Source of the DNA: Prostheceraeus crozeri
Lineage: Eukaryota > Platyhelminthes > Polycladida > Euryleptidae
Assembly: GCA_907163375.1 (NCBI GenBank)
Contig: CAJQUW010014356.1
Span: 167,343 to 231,342, forward strand
Reading direction: 5' to 3'
Length of the DNA: 64,000 nt
The notes under the pieces are model-generated. The model saw nothing but the letters and a program-made list of their open reading frames with translations, had not been told where the DNA came from and ran no database searches. The translations under genes and the position numbers were made by a program. Every line of letters begins with the position of its first letter. Within the stretch, counting starts at the first letter, position 1. Of the stretch, positions 34,820 to 44,832 are shown piece by piece.

Positions 34820-34965
34820 GGTGTTCCATCGGGACGGCGGATGATGCCGTAGTGATAAGTGTGGCAAGGGAGTGTGTCATAGATTAGACCGAATCCGCTG
34901 GGGCAACTCATGTCTCATGTTGGACATTTGACACAGTTCTCAACGTAGCACTTTGAACGCCAATC
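34820..34965 (+). ncRNA. Structured leader-intron element, copy 1 (twin hairpins)
   Basis: Contains GTTCCATCGGGAC (a stem with G-U) followed directly by CGGC-GGATGAT-GCCG, then a conserved tail with AGACCGAA and CTCATGTTGGAC. A second copy with the same stems but changed loop lies at 39218-39365. It is downstream of the TATA box at 34313. Function unknown. Confidence 0.4.
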
Positions 34966-35550
34966 GGTTGAGTCATAGCTATCTTGTCATGGGTGGCCTC
35001 TAAACATCTCCATTGCAAAACGCTTGTGATTCACGGCTTGCTATCCCTCTCTACGGCTTGCTATCACGCTGATCAAAGCAACGACTTGGGATGTTTCCTC
35101 TTGTAAATAACTCCACCAATTTTTATGTCAAAATCGGGGCCCGGATACCAACACAGTGACATGACGCACGCTCTGTCCGCCCGAGGTTGGATTTGTGGAT
35201 CAAGGCCTTGGAGCTGGGATAAGATCCCCTCTGAGTAATGCCTGTAACGGATTCAAGAGCTTAACACCCAAACAGTTGCTGGCTCGCTATCAGGCCTTCC
35301 TCGTCTAGCCTCAGTAACTCAGGGTTGGCAACGTCTATCGTTTGTCATTGTAACTTGGTAAAAATGAGACGGTAACTGCAGGCATTGACGTCAAACCTTT
35401 TCGCGTCATAGGGTAACCCGTCTTTGTGTTGGGAGTTGGTAACTGAAAGAACGGTGACTGCCGATGCCCATACATGGTAAAACTGCTGTTGTCAAGTCAA
35501 AAGCATGGTCAAATAAGGAAGGTCTGAATCATGGCTTTGTGCTCGCTGGG

Positions 35551-35558
35551 TATATAAA
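35551..35558 (+). promoter_or_regulatory. TATA box of the coiled-coil gene
   Basis: TATATAAA; a leader exon of about 30 nt ends at GTCGAACG/GTGAGT (donor at 35609) and is joined to an acceptor TCTATCTTTACAG ending at 35800. The intron (35609-35800) contains three GCTATCAAA words. Confidence 0.7.
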
Positions 35559-35807
35559 CCGCGACTTTTCTCTAGTCTTCACTCCTGTTTCAAGTTGCAA
35601 GTCGAACGGTGAGTGCTCTGACAAGGTTTGCTATCAAACTTTGGGATTTAGGATAAAGCTAGGAATCATACTCTTTAAATTTGGTTGACGATTTTATTCC
35701 AACGTTTGCTATCAAATGTTTGGTGAATTAGTCTTTCAATGCATATCAGCAAGTAGTATCCTATAAACACTAGCTATCAAATTTTACTCTATCTTTACAG
35801 AATTATC

Positions 35808-37973
35808 ATGACTAAAACTCCGCGTTTTATCGTCAATTAATGCTCCTGCGGTAGATTAACAAGGGGCAGCGAATACCGTAAGCATATCAAAGAGGGGACG
35901 CTGGACAAACATGAGAGAGTGCATGTTTTTAAGGTCTGTGTTCATCATAGGGTGGTGTGTGATGAGGATGATGTTGAGGGTTTCCGGAAGGCGCACGAAT
36001 CTTGCCCATCCGGAAACATTGGAGCGCAGTCGTTTCGTGTGTGGATGAGTGAATTAATTAAGGCGAAGGAGGAGTTGAATGCAGCTGTTAGAAGTATTGA
36101 GGGTGCTGTAGCGAAGGATCGGGAGGTAGTGGTGAGTGAAGAGGAAGTAGAGGTAGAAGGAGTGATTGAGCGGGCGAGTGATGAGACTAGGAAGTTGATG
36201 GTCTCATTGTTTGGGAGTGAGTTGTCTGATGAGTCGGATGGTAAGGTGGCTGAGCCTGTAGCGACATCATCGCCTAGGAAAGAGGTGCATGATATGGAGG
36301 CGTTTGTGAGGTTGAAGGATCGTATGATGGATATGGAGAGTGTGAATAGAAAAGTTTTGAAGGAGAATGAAGAGCTGAAGGCTAAGGTTGAGGGTATAAA
36401 GGTGATGAGAGAGGAGTTGGAGGAGATGCGAGTGAAGGAGCAGGAGTGGTTGAAGGAAAGGAGTGGTATGATGAAGCGAGTGAAGGCGGTTGAGGGCTTA
36501 GAGTCGGAGTTGATGCGTGAGAAGAATGAGGTGGAGCGGATGCGAGGTGTGGTGAAGGAAGTGGAAGAGACGAAGGTAATCATCAGACAGTTGGGTAGTG
36601 AAGTGGAAAAGTTGCGAGAGGTTGAGAGAAGAGTGAAGAGGAAGAGAGTGTATGAGGTCCACCTTCCCCTCTTTGAAAACATCTGCGATGTGCCGACCCT
36701 CACGGATAGTGATGAAAATTTTCCGGAAAATTTTGAATCAACATTTTCCGTGGAAAATTATGGAAAAAATTGGAAAATTTTGGAAAATTATGGAAAATTT
36801 GGGAAAATTTTGAAAGTTTGGATTTTTTTGATAGGCCTCATAATTTGAGCGGTTCCACTGCCGAGGCAGCTTAAGTATCAATAAATTGGTTTTAAAACTA
36901 TTGATTTCATCATTATTTTGATTAAAGTTATCGTAGTAATACGAGTTCCGTCCGCGGATTTTGAACATTCCTTTGCCACCAGTGGCAATTGTGCCATTTT
37001 GTTAGCATTTTTAATTATCACACAGACACCGTTTGGGATAACGTGAATCTTGCTTTACAATAGAGGTATAATTTCATGCAATGTGAAAGATCAGGAGCAA
37101 AAATAATTTTGGAGTTGCCTGTTAGCTTGAAAGTTAAGCTTTATTGTGCAGCCTTGATCATAGTGATACAAATTCTCCATATGTTGATGAATATGTGAAG
37201 TATAAGCACACAGTCCACGCAGCATTATACATGAGCGACCATGTTGGAAGACTGCAAACTCGTGAGATATTTGGAAACTAAAGATATCTGTGATGAGTAG
37301 AAGAATATCTATGACAGTTTCTAAGTTCTGGCATATTGTCCGATCTTCGTTGAGGACAAACTGCATGCACATCTTCCATTTCTAGCTCAGATGGTTCAGA
37401 TAGTTCCAAATCGATTTCAGATCTACCCAAATGAATTTCAGACATTTCCAGATGAATTGGAGACTCTCCAGTTGAATTTAAGATCCTTTCAAAGTTGTGC
37501 TTCTGACAGATATCTGAAATTCAATTAGAGAAATCTGAAATCCATCTAATATCTGAAATTCATTTGGGATGATCTGAAATAGACATGGAAAGGGTGCAGT
37601 TGGTTCCAAAAGGTGACATACATGAATGATAGAGAAGTTTTCGGTCTTTGATTATTGCATAGTCTTTTCAAGCGACTACAACAGGTCTCCAAAACAAAGG
37701 AAAAAATGTCAATCACAAAAAAAAAAATTTCAAAATTTTCCACTGGAAAATTTTCCATTTGCATCACTACTCACGGACGATTCCAATTCGACACAAACAT
37801 GTTATGAAGGCGAAGGTGTGCGATGTCTCCACCTATCCATTAAAATGAATGGCGATTTGGAAGACTTTATCGTCCGAAAAGTTGTAAAGAAAAATCCGAG
37901 TAAGCTATTTCAACATGATCATTTGCTTGCCGCCTCTAATCTCCTTTTTTTTCTTTCAGATTTTTTGCAATAG
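35808..37973 (+). pseudogene. Polinton zinc-finger/coiled-coil protein, interrupted by a MITE and a nonsense codon
   Basis: The coding part starts at ATG 35808, eight bases after the leader-intron acceptor, but codon 11 is TAA (35838-35840). Beyond it the frame is open and protein-like: a Cys/His-rich start (CSCGRLTRG, then HVFKVCVHHRVVCDEDD) resembles paired zinc-binding motifs. Then come about 200 residues of Glu/Lys/Arg-rich heptads (LKENEELKAKVEGIKVM, EWLKERSGMMKRVKAVEGLE), a clear coiled coil, ending in a basic patch. At 36706 a 1063-bp hAT MITE interrupts it. The same frame resumes after the MITE at 37778 (Cys-containing segment, VRCLHLSIKMNGDLEDF) and stops at about 37973. I do not know the function; a structural or DNA-binding role is possible. 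Confidence 0.6.
36707..37769. mobile_element. hAT-type MITE inside the coiled-coil gene
   Basis: 1063 bp with ends TAGTGATGAAAATTTTCC...GGAAAATTTTCC...GCATCACTA and a perfect 8-bp target duplication CTCACGGA (36699-36706, 37770-37777). Rich in GGAAAATTTT simple repeats near the left end. No coding content. Confidence 0.8.
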
Positions 37974-38457
37974 TCGATGAAGAGAGTAGTGTAGGTGGAC
38001 GGAGAACGACCCATGGGCTCTTTTGAGGGCCAACCTTCTAATGCAGCTAAAGCGGTCCCAAGCCCGCCACATATCTTCGGACATGGAATGCAGAGGGGAA
38101 GAATAAATGATGAAATGGAATGAAATGGGAGGCCCCCTTGCGCCACACGCAACACATCAGACTTCTCTTCTCAGTAGTGAACAAGCTCTGAACGCTACCT
38201 AACTGTATCGAAGTCGATTGCTATACAAGTATTCAAGAAAACGTAAGTTATTAAAATCAGCAGAAAAACATAGGGGGACATGTGATGTTCCAAAAATATT
38301 TATTTCAAAAATTGAACTCAATATGATAAACCATTGATGAATAATACTACCCCGAAGGGTAACAAGTCTATCGTTTATAGAAATCAACTGCATGGTATCA
38401 GTAGAGACTCGTTACCTCTAAAGTATAGTTAGCAAAAAGTCGTCATGACAAAATACT
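37974..38457. other. Non-coding stretch
   Basis: Includes a tail-like segment GATGAAATGGAATGAAATGG (about 38108) of the kind seen at LINE 3' ends; no ORF supports a LINE here. Confidence 0.4.
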
Positions 38458-38910
38458 CTATTTGGTCTTTGATTTAACATCATTGAAACCCACTTTACTA
38501 ATAGCAATGACAATATGGTTGATTTTATTCAGAAGCAAATGATTGCCGTAACCATGAAAGTTGTCCATCCGAGAAATAATCTTCCGCAGATGTCGTGTAT
38601 AAAACTCAGAAGCATCAGTAACATATTCTTGTCTATAGGAACGAAATCGAAAGTCAACACTTTCCGCTACTTCGCCTTGTGGAAAATGAATGTAATTGAC
38701 ATGTGCAATTAAGTGAGCCTTGATGAGACTGTCTTTGAAATAAGATATCAACTCTGTAAATATTGCTCGTGTGTAGTCTAAACATGCTTCCATTTTTGTT
38801 TCGTCCCTTTGAAACTCAAGGATGTAATCTTGTATTAAGCCTCCGAAGCACTCTTGATGAAAACGAATCGTGCAATCATCATGTTTCAATGTATTGACTT
38901 CGGGCGCCAT
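38458..38910 (-). CDS. Stand-alone homologue of the polymerase N-terminal domain, copy 1
   Basis: A 150-residue intact ORF starting at ATG 38910. Its pattern matches residues near the start of the adjacent DNA polymerase and two other small ORFs of this element (48766-49212, 51464-51820). Shared landmarks in order: (I/T)RFHQECFGGLIQDYILEF, an alpha-helical stretch, LIAHVNYIHF, VDFRFRSYRQE, D.SEFYTRHLRKIISRMD, FHGYGNHLLLNKINHIVIAI. In the polymerase the equivalents are FSLERLVRDYEL, FYLTARFN, VTIRIAP, NEWIERHATYLVNNLNKF. I infer a common fold used both as a polymerase domain and as separate proteins. Function unknown; a replication accessory or competitor is possible. It is transcribed against its plus-strand neighbours. 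Confidence 0.6.
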   Translation of the reverse strand: MAPEVNTLKHDDCTIRFHQECFGGLIQDYILEFQRDETKMEACLDYTRAIFTELISYFKDSLIKAHLIAHVNYIHFPQGEVAESVDFRFRSYRQEYVTDASEFYTRHLRKIISRMDNFHGYGNHLLLNKINHIVIAISKVGFNDVKSKTK

Positions 38911-39049
38911 GGTTGAGTCTATTGCTAAACATCATGTTTGCCTAGGACGATTTCAATAACTTGTTACAAATGTGTGTGCGCACATCGGGAACTCTAGCTC
39001 GTCTGTGATTGGACGAGAGGTCTGATCCATTCACCGCTTAGGAATATCT

Positions 39050-39057
39050 TATAAAAG
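39050..39057 (+). promoter_or_regulatory. TATA box of the proline-rich/polymerase unit
   Basis: TATAAAAG followed about 50 bp later by a donor CACAAG/GTGAGT (about 39100). The following intronic DNA carries GCTATCA words and the twin-hairpin element. Confidence 0.7.
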
Positions 39058-39217
39058 GCAGTGCACCAGCTCTGTTCTTCACATTTATTTTTCACAAGGT
39101 GAGTGTCGGTGAGCTCCTGCTATCAGGTTGTTTTGACTTGCTATGAAGTTGAATAGTCTCTTGCTATCATATCTTCTGCTCATAAAACATATCATCGCTG
39201 TAATACCTCCTTTGCTC

Positions 39218-39365
39218 GAGCGTTCCTTCGGGACGGCGGGTACTGCCGTAGAGGGATTGCGTTGCACGGGTTGTTCGTCGTTTGTTAGACCGAAACCTCT
39301 CAGCCTTTGCTCATGTTGGGCGTTCGACTTCATACTCAACGTGACGCTTTCTCTCGCCAGGTCAG
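39218..39365 (+). ncRNA. Structured leader-intron element, copy 2 (twin hairpins)
   Basis: GTTCCTTCGGGAC then CGGC-GGGTACT-GCCG, followed by AGACCGAAACC and CTCATGTTGGGCGTTCGAC. Same stems and tail as the copy at 34820 with different loop bases. It lies about 165 bp after the TATA box at 39050. Confidence 0.4.
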
Positions 39366-39542
39366 AGTACTTCAGCCATTCGACAAAGGTTAGTCTTTAT
39401 GATATGGAGTAGAGTGAAATGTAACTCATTAGATGTCACTTCAATGATTGTTCCCAAACGTTGACTAGGCAAATGAAACGATTCTCATCTTTCCTTTTCA
39501 GTGATAGAAGTTTTGCAATTAATCATCTGCAATCGAACAAAA

Positions 39543-40490
39543 ATGGAATTCAACAAAGTTGAGAACTACCACATTGCTGCTGAGATGGAAAAGGCCACCA
39601 TCGAGCAATGTAAGTATTTGTATCAAGGTTGACTCTACTACTAACATCATTAGGGGAGACATCCTCATTAAAATCAAGAGCCCCTCCCTTATTTTGCTCA
39701 TGTTTAAACCGATTCCAAAGTTACCTCTGCTTATCTTTGCTGTCATTCTTTTCAGTGCATGAATGTATTCGTAATGGGGAACCCGTCCCCCAAGGAACAA
39801 TCGGGGAAGCCTATGAGCGGCTTGGCAAGTGTAAGTATCTTTAACATCTCATGTTTAGACTGTTTCAGATTCTCTGCATCATCCTTGTCTCATTATCTAA
39901 TCTCTCTTTCCTCTCTACAGACTTGGCGAAGATGAAAAAATGGGAGGAAGCCGCGAGGCGGAGATTTAATGACGAATTTCCGGCCCTACCTTCCCACCCG
40001 TCTACCTCCGTCCAAGGTGCGACCCCTCTCTCGAGCTCGGGCATCGTCATCGCCCCACCTCCACCGCCTGCTCCGCTCCCTGCACCCGTCCATGATGAGC
40101 AGCCAGTCCCTGCTCCTCGTCACCACGTCCCTCCGACACCGAAGCCCAGGATCCTTCCACTCTCGGCTCGTGTCCCTCTCCTGCCTCCTCCGCGTTCATC
40201 GGTGTTGCCGGAGATTAATTCATTAGATGGTAAGTATCCGTGATTGGGAAATAGGGGGATAAGACTTCAAACTTGAAATTATGATCAAGTTACTAATCTC
40301 GTTTCTCTTTTTCTCAACAGATCTGGCGGCCTACCTCCTGGACGGCGACGTTCCCTCCCGTCTCATCATCATCCCAGCTTCGTCACCACCACCTGCAGCG
40401 GCCGAACTCCCTCTCCTCTCCGTTCAGTCGGTGGAGAGACTGTTGGAGCAGGAGGAGTTGGAGATGGTCGGAGAGGAGAGGGAGATTTGA
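39543..40490 (+). CDS. Four-exon acidic and proline-rich protein, possibly the spliced N-terminus of the polymerase
   Basis: Exons 39543-39609, 39756-39830, 39921-40229 and 40321-40490, each bounded by textbook sites (GTAAGT donors; TTTTCAG, CTACAG and CAACAG acceptors). All three introns are phase 1. Exons 1-2 encode short helical segments (ENYHIAAEMEKATIEQ; VPQGTIGEAYERLGK). Exon 3 starts KMKKWEEAARRRF and then is a long proline-rich tract (PPPPPAPLPAP, PRHHVPPTPKPRILPL). Exon 4 is acidic and ends EEREI then TGA. Directly after that TGA, in another frame, comes an acidic stretch (VEEKDF) and the polymerase zinc fingers, so a single frameshift may have split one long protein. I infer it is a regulatory or scaffolding extension; no known domain is seen. 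Confidence 0.65.
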
Positions 40491-43400
40491 AGTCGAGGAG
40501 AAGGACTTTTGATGCCAGCGGTGTGACAGGGTCTTTGCCTCAGCCTACAGTTTGAGACGTCACACCGCTGGCCATGCCTGCAGGGGAGGAAAGCGCTGAC
40601 CCATCCCTCAACGGCCCAAGTGTGAAGGTTGTGGACGCACGTACTACAACAGCACCAACTTGCGAGTCCACATCGAAGGCGGTTCCTGTGGCAGTGTGAG
40701 GCAACCACCAACGTCATCAGGTAGGAAGCATCCTTCATCGCACGTCGGCTTTTCCTGTTCTTCGTGTCAGAAGACCTTTCCTACAGAGTTTGTTCTTTCT
40801 TCGAACACACTCTGTCACACTCATCCCACTAAGCTTTACACTGACAACAACGTCACTCTAAGGCTGAGCAAGTTTTCCCTTGAGAGGCTCGTTCGCGACT
40901 ATGAGTTAGAAAGCTCGGAAGCTGTGCAAGATATTCATCCTTTCTTGATGAATAATATAGGCTTAATACATCAAATGTTGGCGAGCTTAGATAGATTTTT
41001 GCTCAAAGGCATGTTCTATCTCACTGCTCGTTTCAATAAGGTAGACAGTAGCACGGGAGAAGTAGAGTCCACTGTGACCATTAGGATAGCCCCCTGTGCT
41101 GCTGATATCATAGGTGATGAAAACGAGTGGATAGAGAGACATGCGACCTATCTCGTCAACAACTTAAATAAATTTAATGAAACAGACAGCGGTCTGGTCT
41201 TTGATGGGATAGAGAAGGTAGACATTAAAATAAATCTTTTAGAAAATTTGCAAGGGAGCGGTTAATTCACCCTCCCCAAAGCACTGGCTAGCAAAAAGGC
41301 TGTCGTCAATGTAGAGTGTCAGTCCCAGTGTTTCAAGGATGCCGTCCTCTCCATTGCTCACTATAATGACATAGGTATAAATCGTGAACGAATCAACAAG
41401 TATCGTGAATGGGAGGATGAACTTAAGTTTGACGGGTTAGATGTCAACACATAAGATTTTAAAGGCATCGCCCAATTTGAAAAATTGAATAACATTAAGA
41501 TCGTCGTCCATCTCTGGGAAAAAGGTCTGAAGGGCGTTAGGTATAACAACCGCCAAAGTAACTTCGACCTGGTTGTCAATCTTCTCCTAGTCTATAGCGA
41601 CAACCACCCAGAATGGCATTATTGCGGCATTCCTAAAATTTCTAGATTCTATCACCACCAACAAAGTTATGATGACAAACATTATTACTGTGATCGCTGC
41701 ACACGACGTTTGACATCTAAACCATATTTTGAACAGCATTACGAGTGGTGCTCTCAGGGTAAACTTCAAATGGAGGTCATGCCCAAACATAAATTTTATA
41801 GGTATGAGGAAAACGGCAATGAGCTCAGTCCCATATGTACCATCTATGCAGACATTGAATGTTATATTGAACAATAAGACCTAAGTCATGAGCCAGCAGC
41901 CATTGCCTGTTATGAAGTTCGGCATCCATATTATAGGAATCAAAATAAAATGCATGTGTGGCAAGGCGAGGAGTGTGTTGAAAGCTTCCTCAACTTTTTA
42001 GATAGGAAAGCCCGTTTTCATCAACGGTATGAAACGGAGATGACTAGGAAACCCATGTGCTTCACAGAAGCCGATAAAATCAAATTTGATAGGACCACGG
42101 AATGTCCCCGTTGTTCATCCTTTGATGATCAGCAACATAAGAAAGTGAGGGACAATTTGCCATCTCAGTGGTAAATTTAGGTCTGCCTTATGCAGTAGAT
42201 GCAATATGAAACTTAGGCTCAAAAGGCGAACGCTCCCCGTCATCTTTCATAACTTTAAATGTTATGATGCTCACATCATCATTCGCCATGGATTTGGTAA
42301 AATGAAATCCTGGTCATCCAAAGTGATTGCACAAAGTAAGGAAAAATTTATGTGCATCACTGCCAAAGTCCAAGTCGATAAGACGAAGGAGGGGAAGCCT
42401 GTCTTCTATGACATAAAGTTTCTAGACAGTTTTCAATTTATGTCTTCTTCCTTAGTCGCGTTGGCTAATAATTTAGAAACACTTCCCCTCACTCAACATT
42501 TAAAGAAAGACTATCCCAACATAAGTGACAGTCTGATGCGACGGAGAGGGGTGTTTCCTTATAGCTATTTTAGTTCAATGGACACATTGAAAGAAACATC
42601 CCTTCCGTCCATCGATAAATTTAAAAATGATTTGACGGGTGAGGACTGTTCGCTGGATGACTATAGGCATGCAGAGCAAGCATGGTTAGAATTTGGGTGT
42701 TACACTTTTGGTGACTACATGCTTGCCTACTTAAAATTAGACGTCTATCTGTTGACTGACGTGTTTGAGACTTAGGAAAGTCACATTAGAACAGGACGCC
42801 TTAGACCCCGTCCATTTTGTTAGTCTGCCGGGTCTGTCCTATCAGTCAGCCTTCAAGATGACGAAAGAGAGCATTCATTTACTGCAATATGCAGAAATTT
42901 ACACGTTATTTGAACGTAGTATTAGGGGTGGCTTGACATTTGTCAATAAACATGTTGTCAACAGCACCCAAGACATAGGATCGACCACGTATTCAATGTA
43001 CATAGACCAAAATAATTTAAATGGGAGTGCATTATCCAAGCCTTTGCCACAATCTGACTTCCAATGGGTAGAGCCCCATGACATTGAACACTTCTCCAAT
43101 CCAGCACACATCATGGCACTGGGAGATGAGGCCGACATAGGTTATTTATTTGAAGTCGACCTCATCTATCCAGACTGTATTAAGAATAGAACCGTTGATT
43201 TTCCTCTCGCACCCGAATCTGGCATAGTCAGTCCAGATATGTTCTCTCCCTTTGTGGAAGAACACAATAAGCAGTATGAGGCGGAAAATGACTTACACTA
43301 TAGACCCACTAGGAAGTTGTTGCTCACCCAATTGAACAAGCAGCATTACATCGTGCACTATTCCATCCTCAAATTCTATCTAGGTATGGGGATGCAACTT

Positions 43401-43647
43401 GACATAGTTGATAGCCTGATACGGGAGGTAGTTCTTCATCGTCGATCAAGAAAAGAAATCAATGTAGGCACTCCCTTTAATTGCGGCTGTTTCAAAGTAA
43501 AATAGAAGAAATTAAAATAGTTTACAAAACAGCAAACGTTTCGTGACCCAGTCACAGCGTCAGTGCTAGAAGAAGACCAGCAGTACTGTGTGATTTCCTT
43601 AAATAGTAGCCTTTGACAAATCCCGACACCGCATAGCGGAGTATCGC

Positions 43648-44088
43648 TCAGGCGACCAGCTCGTGTTTGCGATTGAGCTCCGGTCTGTTCTCGCGGATGA
43701 AGCGGGCCTCAGCTAATCTGTTTTCTAAAGGTGATTTATGCTTCGCTAAAAAGTGCACACTAAAGTCAGAAATGGTCAACCTATCGCTATGTTCATTTTT
43801 AGAGTGCTCCGCAAGAGCGCTGGTTTTATTCCTAAGGGCTAGGCTACGCTTGTGTTCTTCGTAACGAATTCTAAACGGCCTATTGGTCTGACCAATGTAT
43901 GATTTGATGCAATAATTACACTTAAATTCATACACTACAAACCGGACATCGCACGGATAATTACAGTCGATCGTATCACACAGTTCACAGTTACTATGTT
44001 TATAATTAGTTTTACGAGAAAGGTATTGACTAGTAGTTTTATTGGGTTTACTTATCAACGTTACGGGCAACTTATATTTATTAATCAA
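43648..44088 (-). CDS. GIY-YIG endonuclease fragment of a Penelope-like element, left arm
   Basis: A 146-residue open frame covering a Penelope GIY-YIG nuclease: SNCELCDTIDCNYPC, FVVYEFKCNYCIKSYIGQTN, RPFRIRYEEHKRS, ending ENRLAEARFIRENRPELN. The Cys-rich start before the nuclease is typical. It belongs to a different clade from elements A-D (YIGQT, longer helix after). The upstream RT is missing because the element is truncated at the palindrome centre. Confidence 0.75.
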   Translation of the reverse strand: MINKYKLPVTLISKPNKTTSQYLSRKTNYKHSNCELCDTIDCNYPCDVRFVVYEFKCNYCIKSYIGQTNRPFRIRYEEHKRSLALRNKTSALAEHSKNEHSDRLTISDFSVHFLAKHKSPLENRLAEARFIRENRPELNRKHELVA

Positions 44089-44397
44089 ACGATTTAATTT
44101 TCTATTACAGCCATCATTAATAAAATTAATAGAGAATTTTACATTATTTTCGTTATATCTATTGTTTCTAGGCTTACATTTAATTCTTGGCTTAAGGTCA
44201 CGATTACTGTAATTATTTTTCCTTAATCTAAAAATCCATTTACAAATTTTTAAAATAGATTAAGGAAAAATATTTACAGTAATCGTGACCTTAAGCCAAG
44301 AATTAAATGTAAGCCTAGAAACAATAGATATAACGAAAATAATGTAAAATTCTCTATTAATTTTATTAATGATGGCTGTAATAGAAAATTAAATCGT

Positions 44398-44832
44398 TTG
44401 ATTAATAAATATAAGTTGCCCGTAACGTTGATAAGTAAACCCAATAAAACTACTAGTCAATACTTTTCTCGTAAAACTAATTATAAACATAGTAACTGTG
44501 AACTGTGTGATACGATCGACTGTAATTATCCGTGCGATGTCCGGTTTGTAGTGTATGAATTTAAGTGTAATTATTGCATCAAATCATACATTGGTCAGAC
44601 CAATAGGCCGTTTAGAATTCGTTACGAAGAACACAAGCGTAGCCTAGCCCTTAGGAATAAAACCAGCGCTCTTGCGGAGCACTCTAAAAATGAACATAGC
44701 GATAGGTTGACCATTTCTGACTTTAGTGTGCACTTTTTAGCGAAACATAAATCACCTTCAGAAAACAGAAGCTGGTCGCCTGAGCGATACTCCGCTATGC
44801 GGTGTCGGGATTTGTCAAAGGCTACTATTTAA
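44398..44832 (+). CDS. GIY-YIG endonuclease fragment of a Penelope-like element, right arm
   Basis: Mirror copy of the left arm, nearly identical over the nuclease core (KCNYCIKSYIGQTNRPF). A deletion of about 60 bp after SPSENR removes the LAEARFIRENRPELN segment and changes the tail. That deletion shows the two arms have diverged only slightly since the palindrome formed. Confidence 0.75.
   Translation: MINKYKLPVTLISKPNKTTSQYFSRKTNYKHSNCELCDTIDCNYPCDVRFVVYEFKCNYCIKSYIGQTNRPFRIRYEEHKRSLALRNKTSALAEHSKNEHSDRLTISDFSVHFLAKHKSPSENRSWSPERYSAMRCRDLSKATI

Larger units (their letters stand above)
34033..35550. other. Leader region of the Polinton plus-strand genes
   Basis: 1.5 kb with a promoter at 34313, the twin-hairpin element and several TTGCTATC words (two near 35035-35065, one variant near 35285), but no protein-coding gene that I can support. 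Confidence 0.5.

Noticed and set aside
35945-36703. 252-codon minus-strand ORF rich in Ser/Thr/Phe
   Set aside because: It is the exact antisense of the coiled-coil gene, whose strand is supported by a TATA box, leader intron and heptad pattern.
37976-38130. LINE 3' tail candidate (GATGAAATGGAATGAAATGG)
   Set aside because: No adjoining reverse-transcriptase coding remnant, so only mentioned as a possibility.
40281-40490. The acidic exon as an independent single-exon gene
   Set aside because: A perfect acceptor at 40320 and phase-1 continuity with the three upstream exons show it is exon 4.
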